A stretch of 64,000 nt of DNA from Paenibacillus tyrphae. Its GTDB lineage: Bacteria > Bacillota > Bacilli > Paenibacillales > NBRC-103111. Location of the stretch: assembly GCF_000722545.1 (NCBI RefSeq), contig NZ_JNVM01000022.1:16369-80368 (forward strand), given 5' to 3'. The translations under genes were made by a program, and so were the position numbers. Shown here one piece after another: positions 24,424 to 33,923 of the stretch. Positions within the stretch are counted from its first letter, which is position 1; each line of letters begins with the position of its first letter. The notes beneath the pieces are model-generated. The model was not told where the DNA came from and made no database searches. It was given only the letters and a program-made list of their open reading frames with translations.

Positions 24424-25812
24424 ATGGCAAAGGGGCTTCCTGATGCGAAAGTCGTCATCCAGGACGGCGGGCTTGGAGCAGCAAACGATGCTGCTGGAGG
24501 CGTTCACCTAAAAATTGGCGTGTCAACGAAAGGGGTACCAAACCGCATATACCGGGTTTCCTCCCCATCTGCGGTGATTGACCAGTTTGGTAAAGGCGAG
24601 TTAGTTTCTGCCCTGCTTGATTCGATGCAAGTCGGTGCGCGTGAAATCATCGTTGTTCCGGCTGCCGCAAGTGTCGCCGGTACGATCGGGACGGTGGTAC
24701 GCAGCGGCACCGGTACAATGACGTTGTCCGTCTCCGGGCAGCCGAATCACCGGTATAACGTCATTGTGAAAATCAACAAGGCCGGCGGGCTCAATGAGGC
24801 GCAGTATGTACTTTCCTTTGATGGCGGCCAATCGTATCAAGCGGCGCGAACCATTCCCACAAACGGCATTATTGCCGTGGATGGGACCGGTCTAACCCTA
24901 ACCTTTTCGGGCTCCGGTGCGTTCGCGGAAGGCGACGAATATCGCTTCGAGACTACCGGTCCACAAATGAGCAATCAGGACTTTATTGCCGCGATGAACG
25001 TGGTCAAAAACAATTCCTTGGAATTTGAATATATCCACGTTGTCGGCAGCTCCGGCGCGTCGCTTTGGTCGATGTGCGCTTCAGAAGCAAACGCACTTGA
25101 AGAGCTTCATAAACCAATCCATTTCGTATGTGAAGCTCGGCGACCGGACGCAGGAGAATCAATCGATGAATGGGTTCAGGATCTGATCAAGGAGCGCCAA
25201 AGCTTCACAAGTAACCGCGTATCGGTAGTTGCTCCTCTTGTACGGGTAGCTGCTTTAGATGGACAGCGCTGGACGAATCTTGCAGCCGTTTATTGCGGCA
25301 TCTTGGCCCGTTGTCGTGTGAGTGAATCCCCCGGCAAAGTGATGAGCTTTCCGCTTTCAAACGTATTGTCACTGATGGAAGGAATGGACAACACGCACAT
25401 AAAAGCGCTCGACGAGGCCGGATTCATCACGGCTCGCTCATTTGAAGGGCTTCCTGGGTTCTATATTACGAACGGCCGTATGATGGCGCAGCCTGGTTCC
25501 GATTTTGAGTTTGTAGAAATACGTCGCACGGTAGACAAAGCGGCCCGCCTGGTTCGCCAAGCGAGCGTTCGTTTTGTGCAGAGCGAGGCGGATGCGGACG
25601 GGCTCGACAACTTGCTCGCCAATATCGCCGCCCCTCTATACGGTCAAATGATGACCCCAGGAGCTGCGGAAATCAGAGAGTTCCATGTCAACATTCCGCT
25701 AGGGCAAAACGTCACAACAACCCGAAGCATTGAGATCGATCTTGCGATCGTGCCGATCCCAATCATGAAATGGATCACGGTACGGTTGAAGTTGCAAAAT
25801 CCAGTATTGTAG
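24424..25812 (+). CDS. Contractile tail sheath protein (DUF2586-like, Mu gpL role)
   Basis: A 462-residue protein that would form the contractile sheath. N-terminal KVVIQDGGLGAANDAAGGVHLKIG pattern, a variable beta domain (about 95-175), and the conserved sheath core with VYCGILARCRVSESPGKV, GFITARSFEGLPGFYITNGR and the C-terminal REFHVNIPLGQNVTTTRSIE. A sheath implies a myovirus-type particle like Mu. Confidence 0.85.
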   Translation: MAKGLPDAKVVIQDGGLGAANDAAGGVHLKIGVSTKGVPNRIYRVSSPSAVIDQFGKGELVSALLDSMQVGAREIIVVPAAASVAGTIGTVVRSGTGTMTLSVSGQPNHRYNVIVKINKAGGLNEAQYVLSFDGGQSYQAARTIPTNGIIAVDGTGLTLTFSGSGAFAEGDEYRFETTGPQMSNQDFIAAMNVVKNNSLEFEYIHVVGSSGASLWSMCASEANALEELHKPIHFVCEARRPDAGESIDEWVQDLIKERQSFTSNRVSVVAPLVRVAALDGQRWTNLAAVYCGILARCRVSESPGKVMSFPLSNVLSLMEGMDNTHIKALDEAGFITARSFEGLPGFYITNGRMMAQPGSDFEFVEIRRTVDKAARLVRQASVRFVQSEADADGLDNLLANIAAPLYGQMMTPGAAEIREFHVNIPLGQNVTTTRSIEIDLAIVPIPIMKWITVRLKLQNPVL

Positions 25813-25821
25813 GAGGCAAAT

Positions 25822-26253
25822 ATGATAAACGGCAAGCTGTACGATTGGGAATCGATCACTGTCGGCCTGCCCTATGGCACCGCGATCGCTATCTCCGGTA
25901 TCGACTATGACGACGAGCTGGCCGGTGAACTGGCATACGGAAAAGGGGCTGCTCCTGTTGGATACGGGAACGGAAACTATACCGCAAGTGCCAAAATCAC
26001 TCTGCTGCGTGACGAGTTCAATAAACTGCTTGATTTTGCACGCAGCCAAGGGCAAGCCTTATACCGGCTTCCGCTTTTCCCGATCACTGTCTCGTATGCC
26101 AACGATGGCGAACGAACAAGGACCGATGAAATTCGGGGCTGCAAGTTCACAAAAGCAGCGCATAAAGGCGCTCAAGGCGATACGAAGTTAGAAGTCGAGC
26201 TCGAAATTTTGGTCACAGGAAAAATCATTCGCGACGGCGTAAGCCCAATTTAA
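25822..26253 (+). CDS. Tail tube protein (Mu gpM role)
   Basis: A 143-residue protein directly after the sheath. Starts INGKLYDWESITVGLPYG and has EIRGCKFTKAAHKGAQGDTK, a typical tube fold ending in VELEILVTGKI. AGGAGGC lies just before the ATG. Confidence 0.82.
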   Translation: MINGKLYDWESITVGLPYGTAIAISGIDYDDELAGELAYGKGAAPVGYGNGNYTASAKITLLRDEFNKLLDFARSQGQALYRLPLFPITVSYANDGERTRTDEIRGCKFTKAAHKGAQGDTKLEVELEILVTGKIIRDGVSPI

Positions 26254-26268
26254 GGAGGATAAATAAAC

Positions 26269-26607
26269 ATGAGTAAAGCAACGATCAACAAAGAGGAACT
26301 GAAAGAAAAGTACGGACGCGTGTACGAAATTCGCATTGAAGGATTGGAATACGAAAATGGCGACGAGGCCGAGTTCGCGTTCTATTTTACCCGCCCGAAA
26401 GCAAGTGACATTTCGCGTTTTACGAAGGAGCTCAACTCCAAGCCCGATATGGCGATGAAAAATCTGACGTTCAGTTGCATCGTGCCGGAACAAGACGAGG
26501 AGCTTCGGCGAGCTGCCGAAGAGTTTCCGGGCCTGCCGTTTAACACAGCGTCCCGTCTGATGGAGATCGTCGGGGCAAGTGCGGCTACCAGCTTAAAAAA
26601 GTTATAA
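26269..26607 (+). CDS. Tail assembly chaperone, short form (Mu gp41 role)
   Basis: A 112-residue protein between tube and tape measure, starting behind AAGGAGG. It reads out at a UAA at 26605. Just before the stop, codons AAA AAG form the heptamer A-AAA-AAG (26595-26601), the classical minus-one slippery sequence. Tail chaperones of long-tailed phages are normally made in short and frameshifted long forms that coat the tape measure. Confidence 0.88.
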   Translation: MSKATINKEELKEKYGRVYEIRIEGLEYENGDEAEFAFYFTRPKASDISRFTKELNSKPDMAMKNLTFSCIVPEQDEELRRAAEEFPGLPFNTASRLMEIVGASAATSLKKL

Positions 26608-26819
26608 ACGCGGTGTCCGAACGCTTCGAGGAAATCGATACGAACTTCCTCGAAGCCGGGCACCTGCTGATCCGCAAATACTTCCCGGAAGTTTCCGAAA
26701 GCCTGGAGCTGGAGGACTTCGCCGAATATTATGCGCGGTCGCTTTGGTATGAAGATCGAGAAATCAAGCTGCATGCGGCTGCGATCGCGCAAGCATTTGG
26801 CGGCGGCCGCAAAAAATAA
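26595..26819 (+). CDS. Frameshifted C-terminal part of the tail chaperone (Mu gp42 role)
   Basis: A slip of minus one at 26595-26601 continues as VINAVSERFEEIDTNF and so on to a stop at 26819, giving a 183-residue fusion. This frame alone would need a GTG at 26613 with no ribosome-binding site. A perfect 10-bp hairpin (CTTCGAGGAA at 26624, TTCCTCGAAG at 26646) lies 22 bases past the slip site and may stimulate it, though the spacing is longer than usual. Confidence 0.85.
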   Translation, partial: KKVINAVSERFEEIDTNFLEAGHLLIRKYFPEVSESLELEDFAEYYARSLWYEDREIKLHAAAIAQAFGGGRKK

Positions 26820-26846
26820 CGCGGCGCTAGGAAGGAGGCGCGCACT

Positions 26847-29438
26847 ATAGGGGGGCTAAGTTCTCTTTTCAAACTATCGGTCATCATGAGCATGGTCGAT
26901 CGTATGACACCGGAAGCAATGAGAGCCGGACGGTCCGCGAACGAGCTGCAACAAAACATTGGAGGTCTGGAGCAAAAATCCGGCTCTTTCCTCAAACGAG
27001 CGGGCATGTGGTCGGCGGGAGCTGTGGCCGCCATTACGGCCGCAATTGCAGCATTAGGAGGCGCTGCGGCCTCCATGGCTGCCGAAGTCGATCGAGCGAC
27101 GGGGAAGCTTCAAGCGCAAACCGGTTTGACTCGCCAACAGGCCGAAGAGTTGATGAAAGTCTCTGAAGCAATATACACCAGCGGTCGCGGCGACTCGATC
27201 ACGGGGATCACTGAAGACTTAGCGACCGTCCGACAAAGCATGAAAGACTTGTCCGATCAAGCTGCTGGTGATTTTCTTGCCGGTGGCTATGTAATCCGCG
27301 ATGCCTTTAATGCGGAGATTTCCGAAACGTCGAAGGTTGTTCGCACGCTTCAGGCAAACTTCGCCGAGTTAAGCGCAACCGATGCCCTTGACTTGATTAC
27401 AACCGGCTTCCAGCTCGGCGGCGATTACGCGGGCGATTTCATGGACACGATCAATGAGTATTCCGTCCATTTCGCCGGGCTTGGCATGAGCGCCGAGCAA
27501 ATGTTTGCCACGCTGATCGCAGGTTCACGCGAGGGAAGTTTCAATCTGGACAAGGTCGGCGATAGTGTCAAGGAATCATTCATTCGTATGCAAGATATGT
27601 CCAAAGGCAGTCAAGAAGCCTTTCAGGCTCTTGGCATGGACGGTCAAAAAATGGCTGCCGACATCGCAGCCGGTGGCGATCGTGCAAATCAAGCCTTCCA
27701 GGCCACGCTGCTTGCGCTCGGAAATTTGGATGACTCTCTGAAGCGTAATCAGACTGGGGTGGCCCTATTCGGCACCCAATGGGAGGACATGGAGGATCGT
27801 GTCATTCTCGCCATGATGGAAGGACAGAAAGGGCTTGGCGATTTCCGAGGCGCAACCCAACGGGCCGGTGATGCGCTATACAACAATTTGGGGACCAAAT
27901 TTTCCCGATTGTGGCGTAGCATCACGGTCGAATTAGCTCGGGCAGGCGGGCCGATCGCCGGGATACTCAACGGATTGTTGGACCAAGTCATTTCCCATAT
28001 GCCGCAAATATCGGCAGCCGTGCAGTTCGTAGCTCAAATTATTGCGAAAGTGCTGACGGCACTCATTAGCGCGGGCCAATCCGTCACTAATTTCCTCCGT
28101 CCCGTTGCCCCGTTCATCGGTGGGATCGCGATCGCATTCGGGGCATTCGCTGGCGTCATTGGCATCGCTAAAGGTGCAGTTCTAGCTTTCAACATCGCCA
28201 TGCAGGTCATGCGCGTTTTGATGCTGACCAACCCGATCGGATGGGTGATCCTGGTGATCGGCCTTCTAATCGGGGCGTTTATCAAGATGAATGGCGGCAT
28301 GGATGGAGCCAAGGCTAAACTGCTTGAATACTGGGCCATAACCAAACAGACCTGGCAAAACATATGGGCGGTCATTGGTCCGACGGTGATGCAGATTTTG
28401 CAAAAGACACTTGCGGCTTTTTCCGCCATTGTCAATTGGGTAATCGCAAACTGGCCCATGATCCGCGATACGGTGATCAATACCGTCCGAGCAATTTATG
28501 TGACTGTCGCCCCCGTCGTGATGAACATCGTGGGCTCCATTGTGAACGGGTTTATGGCTGTCTGGAATTGGGTTATGACGTACTGGCCCATGATCCAGCA
28601 AGTAATCAGTTTCGTATGGGCGGGGTTAGGTCCGTATATTTCGACGTATGTCAACTTCATTGTTCAGACCATCGTCACAGCCTTTAACTTGATATGGTCG
28701 GTCGCTAATAGCGTTTGGAATATGATCGCCGGTATTGTACAAGTCGCCTGGTCAATCATTTCCGGTGTCATTGGAATAGGGCTGTCTATACTAACCGGGG
28801 ATTGGGCGCAAGCCTGGCAGGGGATGCTTGACATGCTGACCGGTATTCGTGACGGTATCAGCCGGTTCTTTGAAGGTTTAGGCACTCTACTTTTTGACAG
28901 CGGAAAGGCAATCATCACGACGCTAGTCGAAGGCATAAAAGCTGTGGGGGAAGCACCGGTCGAGGCTATGAAGGGGATTTTCGAGAAAGTACGTCAATAT
29001 TTGCCTTTCAGTGATGCCAAGGTAGGCCCCCTTTCCGATCTCACATACTCGGGATCGAAAATACCGGGAACGATTGCGGAAGGAGTGCGTCAGGGCGCGG
29101 GACAATTGCGAGCCGCCACCCATTCCATGATGGAAGGTTTGGGGCTGGATCGTGCGTTTTCCGTTCGACTCGCAGCGACGGGCGGCGGGCTGGCCTTCAG
29201 CTCCGGTCCGATCGCCGAGGGTTCCGTTTCGGAAGCTCCGGCCCCTGGCCTGCGAACGCGGTCTAATATGAATGTTCGGGAACTGTTCCGGGAATCCGTG
29301 TCCGAACGTGAAACCATTCGTGAGCAGGCAGCCGGGACCCCTTCGATCGTGCTGAATTACCACGGCGGCACCGAGAAGGAACGCCGCGATCTGATGGACG
29401 ATCTGGAACGGCTGCTCAAGGCACATAACAGGAAGTGA
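26847..29438 (+). CDS. Tail tape measure protein, possible ATA start
   Basis: About 863 residues that set tail length. The first ATG is at 26886, but it has no ribosome-binding site. The frame is open upstream and encodes GGLSSLFKLSVI, which resembles the usual N-terminus of these proteins. AAGGAGG (26832-26838) lies 8 bases before an ATA at 26847, so initiation at a non-standard codon is likely; otherwise 850 residues from 26886. Features: Ala-rich N-terminal hydrophobic helix (about 42-66), TP901-type core, and many Trp-rich hydrophobic segments (about 370-660) expected of membrane insertion. C-terminus charged. Confidence 0.9.
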   Translation: MGGLSSLFKLSVIMSMVDRMTPEAMRAGRSANELQQNIGGLEQKSGSFLKRAGMWSAGAVAAITAAIAALGGAAASMAAEVDRATGKLQAQTGLTRQQAEELMKVSEAIYTSGRGDSITGITEDLATVRQSMKDLSDQAAGDFLAGGYVIRDAFNAEISETSKVVRTLQANFAELSATDALDLITTGFQLGGDYAGDFMDTINEYSVHFAGLGMSAEQMFATLIAGSREGSFNLDKVGDSVKESFIRMQDMSKGSQEAFQALGMDGQKMAADIAAGGDRANQAFQATLLALGNLDDSLKRNQTGVALFGTQWEDMEDRVILAMMEGQKGLGDFRGATQRAGDALYNNLGTKFSRLWRSITVELARAGGPIAGILNGLLDQVISHMPQISAAVQFVAQIIAKVLTALISAGQSVTNFLRPVAPFIGGIAIAFGAFAGVIGIAKGAVLAFNIAMQVMRVLMLTNPIGWVILVIGLLIGAFIKMNGGMDGAKAKLLEYWAITKQTWQNIWAVIGPTVMQILQKTLAAFSAIVNWVIANWPMIRDTVINTVRAIYVTVAPVVMNIVGSIVNGFMAVWNWVMTYWPMIQQVISFVWAGLGPYISTYVNFIVQTIVTAFNLIWSVANSVWNMIAGIVQVAWSIISGVIGIGLSILTGDWAQAWQGMLDMLTGIRDGISRFFEGLGTLLFDSGKAIITTLVEGIKAVGEAPVEAMKGIFEKVRQYLPFSDAKVGPLSDLTYSGSKIPGTIAEGVRQGAGQLRAATHSMMEGLGLDRAFSVRLAATGGGLAFSSGPIAEGSVSEAPAPGLRTRSNMNVRELFRESVSERETIREQAAGTPSIVLNYHGGTEKERRDLMDDLERLLKAHNRK

Positions 29439-29442
29439 GAAC

Positions 29443-30105
29443 ATGGACATTAATCTGGAAGACGAGCAGATAAAAGTGGGCGACACGCTGTTACCTGGCG
29501 TGTTTGAAAGCATGGAAATTACCGGCGACGTGAAGACGGATGAAGAAACCGGAACGACCAAGAAAAAGATTGTCAACTATAGCTATAACCCAATGACGAT
29601 ACGCCTCAATATGATCATCATTCCCGATGAACAACGATCAGCCGAGGATAAGCTTGGAGAAATTCATCAGGTGTTCCGCTCTTCCCCATCACAGACCAAA
29701 CCGGAGACGTATAAGTTAGTTTCCAGCCATGCTCAAGCGCGAGGCGTCGGCCGCGTCATGCTGATGCGGCTGCGCAGCAGCGATAAAAACAATTCTGATT
29801 TTATTTCAGTCACGCTCGAATTTCAGGTTGTGGAGGTCACGACGATTTCCGTTCAGAAGGTGCAGGCGGCGACCGGTCACGGCAATATCTATACGGTGAA
29901 AAAAGGCGACACGCTTTCTGCAATAGCTTTGGCCGAAAAGACAACGGTCGAAGCGATCGCGGCGGCAAACAACATCGCAAATATTGACTTGATCCACATC
30001 GGCCAGCAATTGGTGATTCCGGCGGCCAGTGTGCAAGAGAATCCGCCTCCGGCAGAAACCACTTCGGCGGCTGTCGACGATGCACCCATACCGAAAGTAG
30101 AGTGA
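29443..30105 (+). CDS. Tail/baseplate protein with LysM domain
   Basis: A 220-residue protein. The first ~145 residues form a beta-rich tail domain; then a LysM repeat (IYTVKKGDTLSAIALAEKTT, INIGQQL-type ending LIHIGQQLVIPAAS) that binds peptidoglycan. A Pro/Ala-rich tail ends it. In Firmicute phages such a protein lies between tape measure and hub and probably attaches the hub to cell wall during injection. Confidence 0.85.
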   Translation: MDINLEDEQIKVGDTLLPGVFESMEITGDVKTDEETGTTKKKIVNYSYNPMTIRLNMIIIPDEQRSAEDKLGEIHQVFRSSPSQTKPETYKLVSSHAQARGVGRVMLMRLRSSDKNNSDFISVTLEFQVVEVTTISVQKVQAATGHGNIYTVKKGDTLSAIALAEKTTVEAIAAANNIANIDLIHIGQQLVIPAASVQENPPPAETTSAAVDDAPIPKVE

Positions 30106-30827
30106 TGACTATATATCAACGCATTCGTATCGGGAATGTCATTGTCACCAACGGGATCGCCCAGCTTGAGCTGTGGCGGTCCCGAAAAGAACCGGGTGGA
30201 TATGTGACGTTCCTGTTTAAACCGGAAGTCGATCTTCAGGTGACGATCGGATCGATCGTTGAGGTCGATCTTGGATATGACGAGTCAACGGCTGCGCGAG
30301 TATTTACGGGAGAAGTGAGCGGCCAGAACGTTGCTAAAGACAGCATGGCAAAATTGTTGAACGTCAAAGTATCTCAATCATTCATTCAGGCCAGCCCGCA
30401 AGACATGATCAAGTACGTTCTTGAACAGGCTGGGATGGAGGAATTTCGTCTCGCACCACAAGTATTTGAACCAAAAAATACGGTTGTCGCGGGGTTGAAC
30501 GGGTATGACATGATCAAACAGAGAATCCATCCGCAATGGGGTATTGATTTCGCTACATACTGCGATACAAGAGATGTTTTTATCTGGCGGCCCGTGGAAC
30601 GGCCCAAGGAAATGTTCTTATTCGACGACGAAAACATTCTTGAGCTCATGACTGACGGCGATCGCGGCCGGATGCGTACGGTTTTTGTTCCTGGTCTTGA
30701 TCACTCGCAGTATGTTTCCCTATTACATCCCCGCGTACAAGGCATTGCCCTCGTGGATACCGTGCATCACTATATTAAGGATGAAAAATTGCGAACAGAA
30801 ATTTATTACACGTTAGAAAGCGGGTGA
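30105..30827 (+). CDS. Baseplate hub protein (gpP / gpD-like)
   Basis: About 240 residues. The ATG at 30105 shares a base with the previous TGA. FTGEVSGQNVAKDSMAK and SFIQASPQDMIKYVLEQAG are typical of hub proteins of the late control D/gp27 type. It links the tail tube to the spike. Confidence 0.78.
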   Translation: MTIYQRIRIGNVIVTNGIAQLELWRSRKEPGGYVTFLFKPEVDLQVTIGSIVEVDLGYDESTAARVFTGEVSGQNVAKDSMAKLLNVKVSQSFIQASPQDMIKYVLEQAGMEEFRLAPQVFEPKNTVVAGLNGYDMIKQRIHPQWGIDFATYCDTRDVFIWRPVERPKEMFLFDDENILELMTDGDRGRMRTVFVPGLDHSQYVSLLHPRVQGIALVDTVHHYIKDEKLRTEIYYTLESG

Positions 30828-30833
30828 CGAAGC

Positions 30834-31130
30834 ATGTCGGATCAGCTTGGAACATTTAAAGAGGCGATCAAGGTGATCATTGAGACGGAAATGCCCGAGC
30901 TGCTGGCGCCAACCCGGCATATGATGCGTGCCGTCGTGCTGGATGTAAAGGGTGATTTTTGCGATCTTCAGGTGCTTGCGGTCGATGATACCCCGCATGC
31001 CCTTTTTCCGCCGCTTCCACATGTGCCCTCCCCGATCGGCTCAACTATTCAAACCGGGCAGCTCGTCCGCATCGGATTTTATTACGGGGACCCGTCATTC
31101 CCTTTCATTGACGAGGTGATTCGGCCATGA
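30834..31130 (+). CDS. Baseplate spike-like small protein (Mu gp45 position)
   Basis: A 98-residue protein with an OB-like pattern: AVVLDVKGDFCDLQVL, PLPHVPSPIGSTIQTGQLVR and IGFYYGDPSFPFIDEV. Much shorter than a full gpV spike, lacking the beta-helix tip. It overlaps the next gene by 4 bp. Confidence 0.65.
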   Translation: MSDQLGTFKEAIKVIIETEMPELLAPTRHMMRAVVLDVKGDFCDLQVLAVDDTPHALFPPLPHVPSPIGSTIQTGQLVRIGFYYGDPSFPFIDEVIRP

Positions 31131-31552
31131 CTACGGTTGACGAATGGACGGACATTTATCTGGATGATGAAGGGAATTTCCGGGAAGCATTGGACGGCGA
31201 TGTGCAACTGGTTTCGGGTGATGATGCCATCCTCCAGGACATCCAGCATGAACTGGAAACAGTCAAAGGCTCGTACCCCTTTGATCGGGAATATGGTCTA
31301 TTGCTCGTTCAATATCTTCAGCGCGAAAATACCAAAATGGCCCGCGAGGAACTGATCCAGGATATCAAGGAACGGCTTAGGCAGCATTCTAGCATTGATC
31401 CGGGCAGCGTGGTTGTCCAGGTCGAACGATGGACCATGCGGGAAATAGTTATTTCTGCTTCCTTCCGTCTTCTGACGGCCAAGTTAGAGGACCCCCGATC
31501 CGCGCTAAAACTCCTCATCACCGTGGACGGTGTTAGATTGATAAGGAGTTGA
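31127..31552 (+). CDS. Baseplate wedge protein, gp25-like (Mu gp46)
   Basis: A 141-residue protein. IYLDDEGNFREALDGDVQLV and DAILQDIQHELETVKGSYPF, then YGLLLVQYLQ, match Mu gp46/GPW gp25 proteins that start sheath assembly at the baseplate. Confidence 0.85.
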   Translation: MTTVDEWTDIYLDDEGNFREALDGDVQLVSGDDAILQDIQHELETVKGSYPFDREYGLLLVQYLQRENTKMAREELIQDIKERLRQHSSIDPGSVVVQVERWTMREIVISASFRLLTAKLEDPRSALKLLITVDGVRLIRS

Positions 31553-31556
31553 TAAG

Positions 31557-32702
31557 ATGCAGCCGCACGAACTGATTGAGGTCAAGAATGAGGATCAACT
31601 GCTTGACGAAATGAAAGAGCAATTGAGAAGCCAGCAATTTCCGGCACGGATTATGAGGAAAGGCGGAGTTTTCTATACGCTGCTGGCGTTATTTATGCGG
31701 GCGCTTGCAGGGCTGTACAGTTTATTACCGGTCATTATCCGGCAAATGTTTGTACATTCGGCTTCCGGTGCCTGGCTGGATGTAGCCGCACGGGAATATG
31801 GCGTCTTTCGGAAACAAGCTACCAAAACAAACGGAAGGATCACATTCATCCGCTCGAACGCCGAACAAGTCGTGACGGTAGAGGCAGGTACGATGTTTTC
31901 TACAAATCCCGATTTAAAAGGCATCGTGAGACGGTTCTACCTTAAAAAGACGGTTGTCCTGCCGCTCGGCGCGTTCAAAGCAGACGGCGAGATTGAGGCC
32001 GAAGAAGCCGGAGCCGGATTTAACGTTGCTGCCGGAAACATTCAAAATATGCTGACGTTTGTACCCTATGTATCTGTCACCAATGAGGAAAACTGGATCA
32101 TCCGTGAAGGGACAGACCTGGAAACAGACGATTCACTTCGACAGCGGACGCTTGGCCGATGGGAACAACTATCCACGGGCGGCATCCGTGATTATTACCG
32201 ATCGCTGATCGAGTCGATTTCCGGCGTCGTCGCCGTGCATATCGAAGACCAGCATCCCCGAGGCGAAGGCACGGCGGATATTATCATCATGGGTGTGGCC
32301 GGTGTCCCATCGGCTGCGATCGTGCAAGAGGCGCAAACCTTGATCACAAAATACGGATCACTCATCGGGGATATTCGGGCATACGCTGCGGAGCCGGTCA
32401 AAATCGATATTGAAGTGATGCTCCACTATGTCCCCCAGTTTGCTGAAGCCGAAGCGGTAGAAAAAGAAGCTTTGCTTCGCATTCGGGAAATGTTCCGGTA
32501 CGGAGCTGCCGACCAGGCTGGCGAGATTTTGCATATTGATCCGCGCTATCCGTTTGATGTCTCGCTCTTGATCACAAATCTGCGGACGATCGACTATGTG
32601 ATTCAAGTGGATGTCATACGCCCGTTAGATTCGGTCGTCATGACCCGACGACAGGTGGCGGTTTTGGTAGAAGTCAAAATCCAGACGGTGGCACACACAT
32701 GA
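31557..32702 (+). CDS. Baseplate assembly protein J (Mu gp47)
   Basis: A 381-residue protein. ASGAWLDVAAREYGVFRKQA is the classical baseplate J segment; also EAEEAGAGFNVAAGNIQNM and VAVHIEDQHPRGEGTADI. It forms the outer baseplate wedge ring. AAGGAGTTGATAAG precedes the ATG. Overlaps the next gene by 4 bp. Confidence 0.93.
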   Translation: MQPHELIEVKNEDQLLDEMKEQLRSQQFPARIMRKGGVFYTLLALFMRALAGLYSLLPVIIRQMFVHSASGAWLDVAAREYGVFRKQATKTNGRITFIRSNAEQVVTVEAGTMFSTNPDLKGIVRRFYLKKTVVLPLGAFKADGEIEAEEAGAGFNVAAGNIQNMLTFVPYVSVTNEENWIIREGTDLETDDSLRQRTLGRWEQLSTGGIRDYYRSLIESISGVVAVHIEDQHPRGEGTADIIIMGVAGVPSAAIVQEAQTLITKYGSLIGDIRAYAAEPVKIDIEVMLHYVPQFAEAEAVEKEALLRIREMFRYGAADQAGEILHIDPRYPFDVSLLITNLRTIDYVIQVDVIRPLDSVVMTRRQVAVLVEVKIQTVAHT

Positions 32703-33544
32703 GAACATTTGCCGATGACCTTTTTACCTGGGCGCACAACATATTTAAGAAGCAGCCCCGCAAGCAGGATATGGATATTTTCAAGCTGGCGAATGCTGCG
32801 GGGGCTATTTTGAATGACGCCAAGATCGCCATGTTTGAACTGCGAACAATCAAATTTATTTCTTCGGCAACTGGCCGGGCGCTCGATCTGCATGGTATCG
32901 ATCGAAAAATGCCCAGGCATGCCGGAGAGCCTGATGAAAACTACCGTTCCCGGCTCTTGGCGGCATACGATCTATACCGCTTGGGAGGCACCGAGATCGG
33001 CATGAAAAGCGTTCTGGCTAGTCTAGGATACGCGGACGCGACGCTTTATCCCTTGTGGCGCGAAAAGTACAACCTGAATCCAAATGCGGAGTATTTGGGG
33101 AAATGGTCGCAATTTGTGATCATGCTGGATGTGACGAATCGAGAAATTACGGCCGGGAAACGTATGATATTCCGGGATTCGATCAATCGAGCAAAGCCCA
33201 TTGAAAGTAAGCTGTTATGGCTTTTGATGTTCATGTATGTTCAAGAGCTCATTCCCCATTCCGTGAATGCTCATATGAAGGTTTTCATGAAGGCTTCATA
33301 CCAGGCTGCGCCGGTCTACTCGGCAGCCGCACGGATACGTATCAACGTGAGACAAAATGTGATCGACGATTATCTCATGATCAAATACTTTTGGAAGATA
33401 TCCTCCAAACCGGCACCCTATCCGTTTCAACTGGATGGAAAAATGAAGCTTGGAGCCCAAGCCCTTGAACATGGAGGAAGGCATCGCCTTGGCCTGATTG
33501 TTTCCCGATCCGGCGAAATTAAAGAAAGGAGTTTTTTAGTGTGA
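32699..33544 (+). CDS. Baseplate/tail protein I-like (Mu gp48 position)
   Basis: A 281-residue protein. ATGRALDLHGIDRKMPRHAG and DENYRSRLLAAYDLYRLGG match the start of gp48-like baseplate proteins; the second half (about 180-281) is basic and not recognised. It connects wedge and fibre. Confidence 0.75.
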   Translation: MRTFADDLFTWAHNIFKKQPRKQDMDIFKLANAAGAILNDAKIAMFELRTIKFISSATGRALDLHGIDRKMPRHAGEPDENYRSRLLAAYDLYRLGGTEIGMKSVLASLGYADATLYPLWREKYNLNPNAEYLGKWSQFVIMLDVTNREITAGKRMIFRDSINRAKPIESKLLWLLMFMYVQELIPHSVNAHMKVFMKASYQAAPVYSAAARIRINVRQNVIDDYLMIKYFWKISSKPAPYPFQLDGKMKLGAQALEHGGRHRLGLIVSRSGEIKERSFLV

Positions 33545-33903
33545 GCGGAGCTGTGACAACAAAAATCGGACGTCTGAAGATGCTGGCAGCTCGGCGGGAC
33601 GGTACGGTGTTGGCGAAAATTACGACAATGGCATTTGGTACCGGAACGACGGCAGCAACCATAAACGACACAAAGCTTGAACACGAATGTATTCGAGTGC
33701 CAATCACGTACGGTACTCCACCAGACGACATTACGCTTGTCTACGTCGGCCGGATTCCGGTCAATAGCCAGGCCGATCATTCCGTGATTACGGAAGCTGC
33801 GATTTTTGACAGTGATGGAGACATGATCGCAAGAAAAGTATTCGGCGGGAAAGCGAAGGACCCGGAAGACGTGTTTGACTTATATTGGAACGAAGTATTC
33901 TAA
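33541..33903 (+). CDS. Tail fibre-associated protein
   Basis: A 120-residue protein starting with GTG over the previous stop codon, with GAAAGGAG upstream. KIGRLKMLAARRDGTVLAKI and VGRIPVNSQADHSVITEAAI resemble the N-terminal part of phage fibre or collar proteins that dock on the baseplate. No further assignment. Confidence 0.65.
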   Translation: MSGAVTTKIGRLKMLAARRDGTVLAKITTMAFGTGTTAATINDTKLEHECIRVPITYGTPPDDITLVYVGRIPVNSQADHSVITEAAIFDSDGDMIARKVFGGKAKDPEDVFDLYWNEVF

Positions 33904-33923
33904 ATTGAAGGAGGTTTTTGTCA

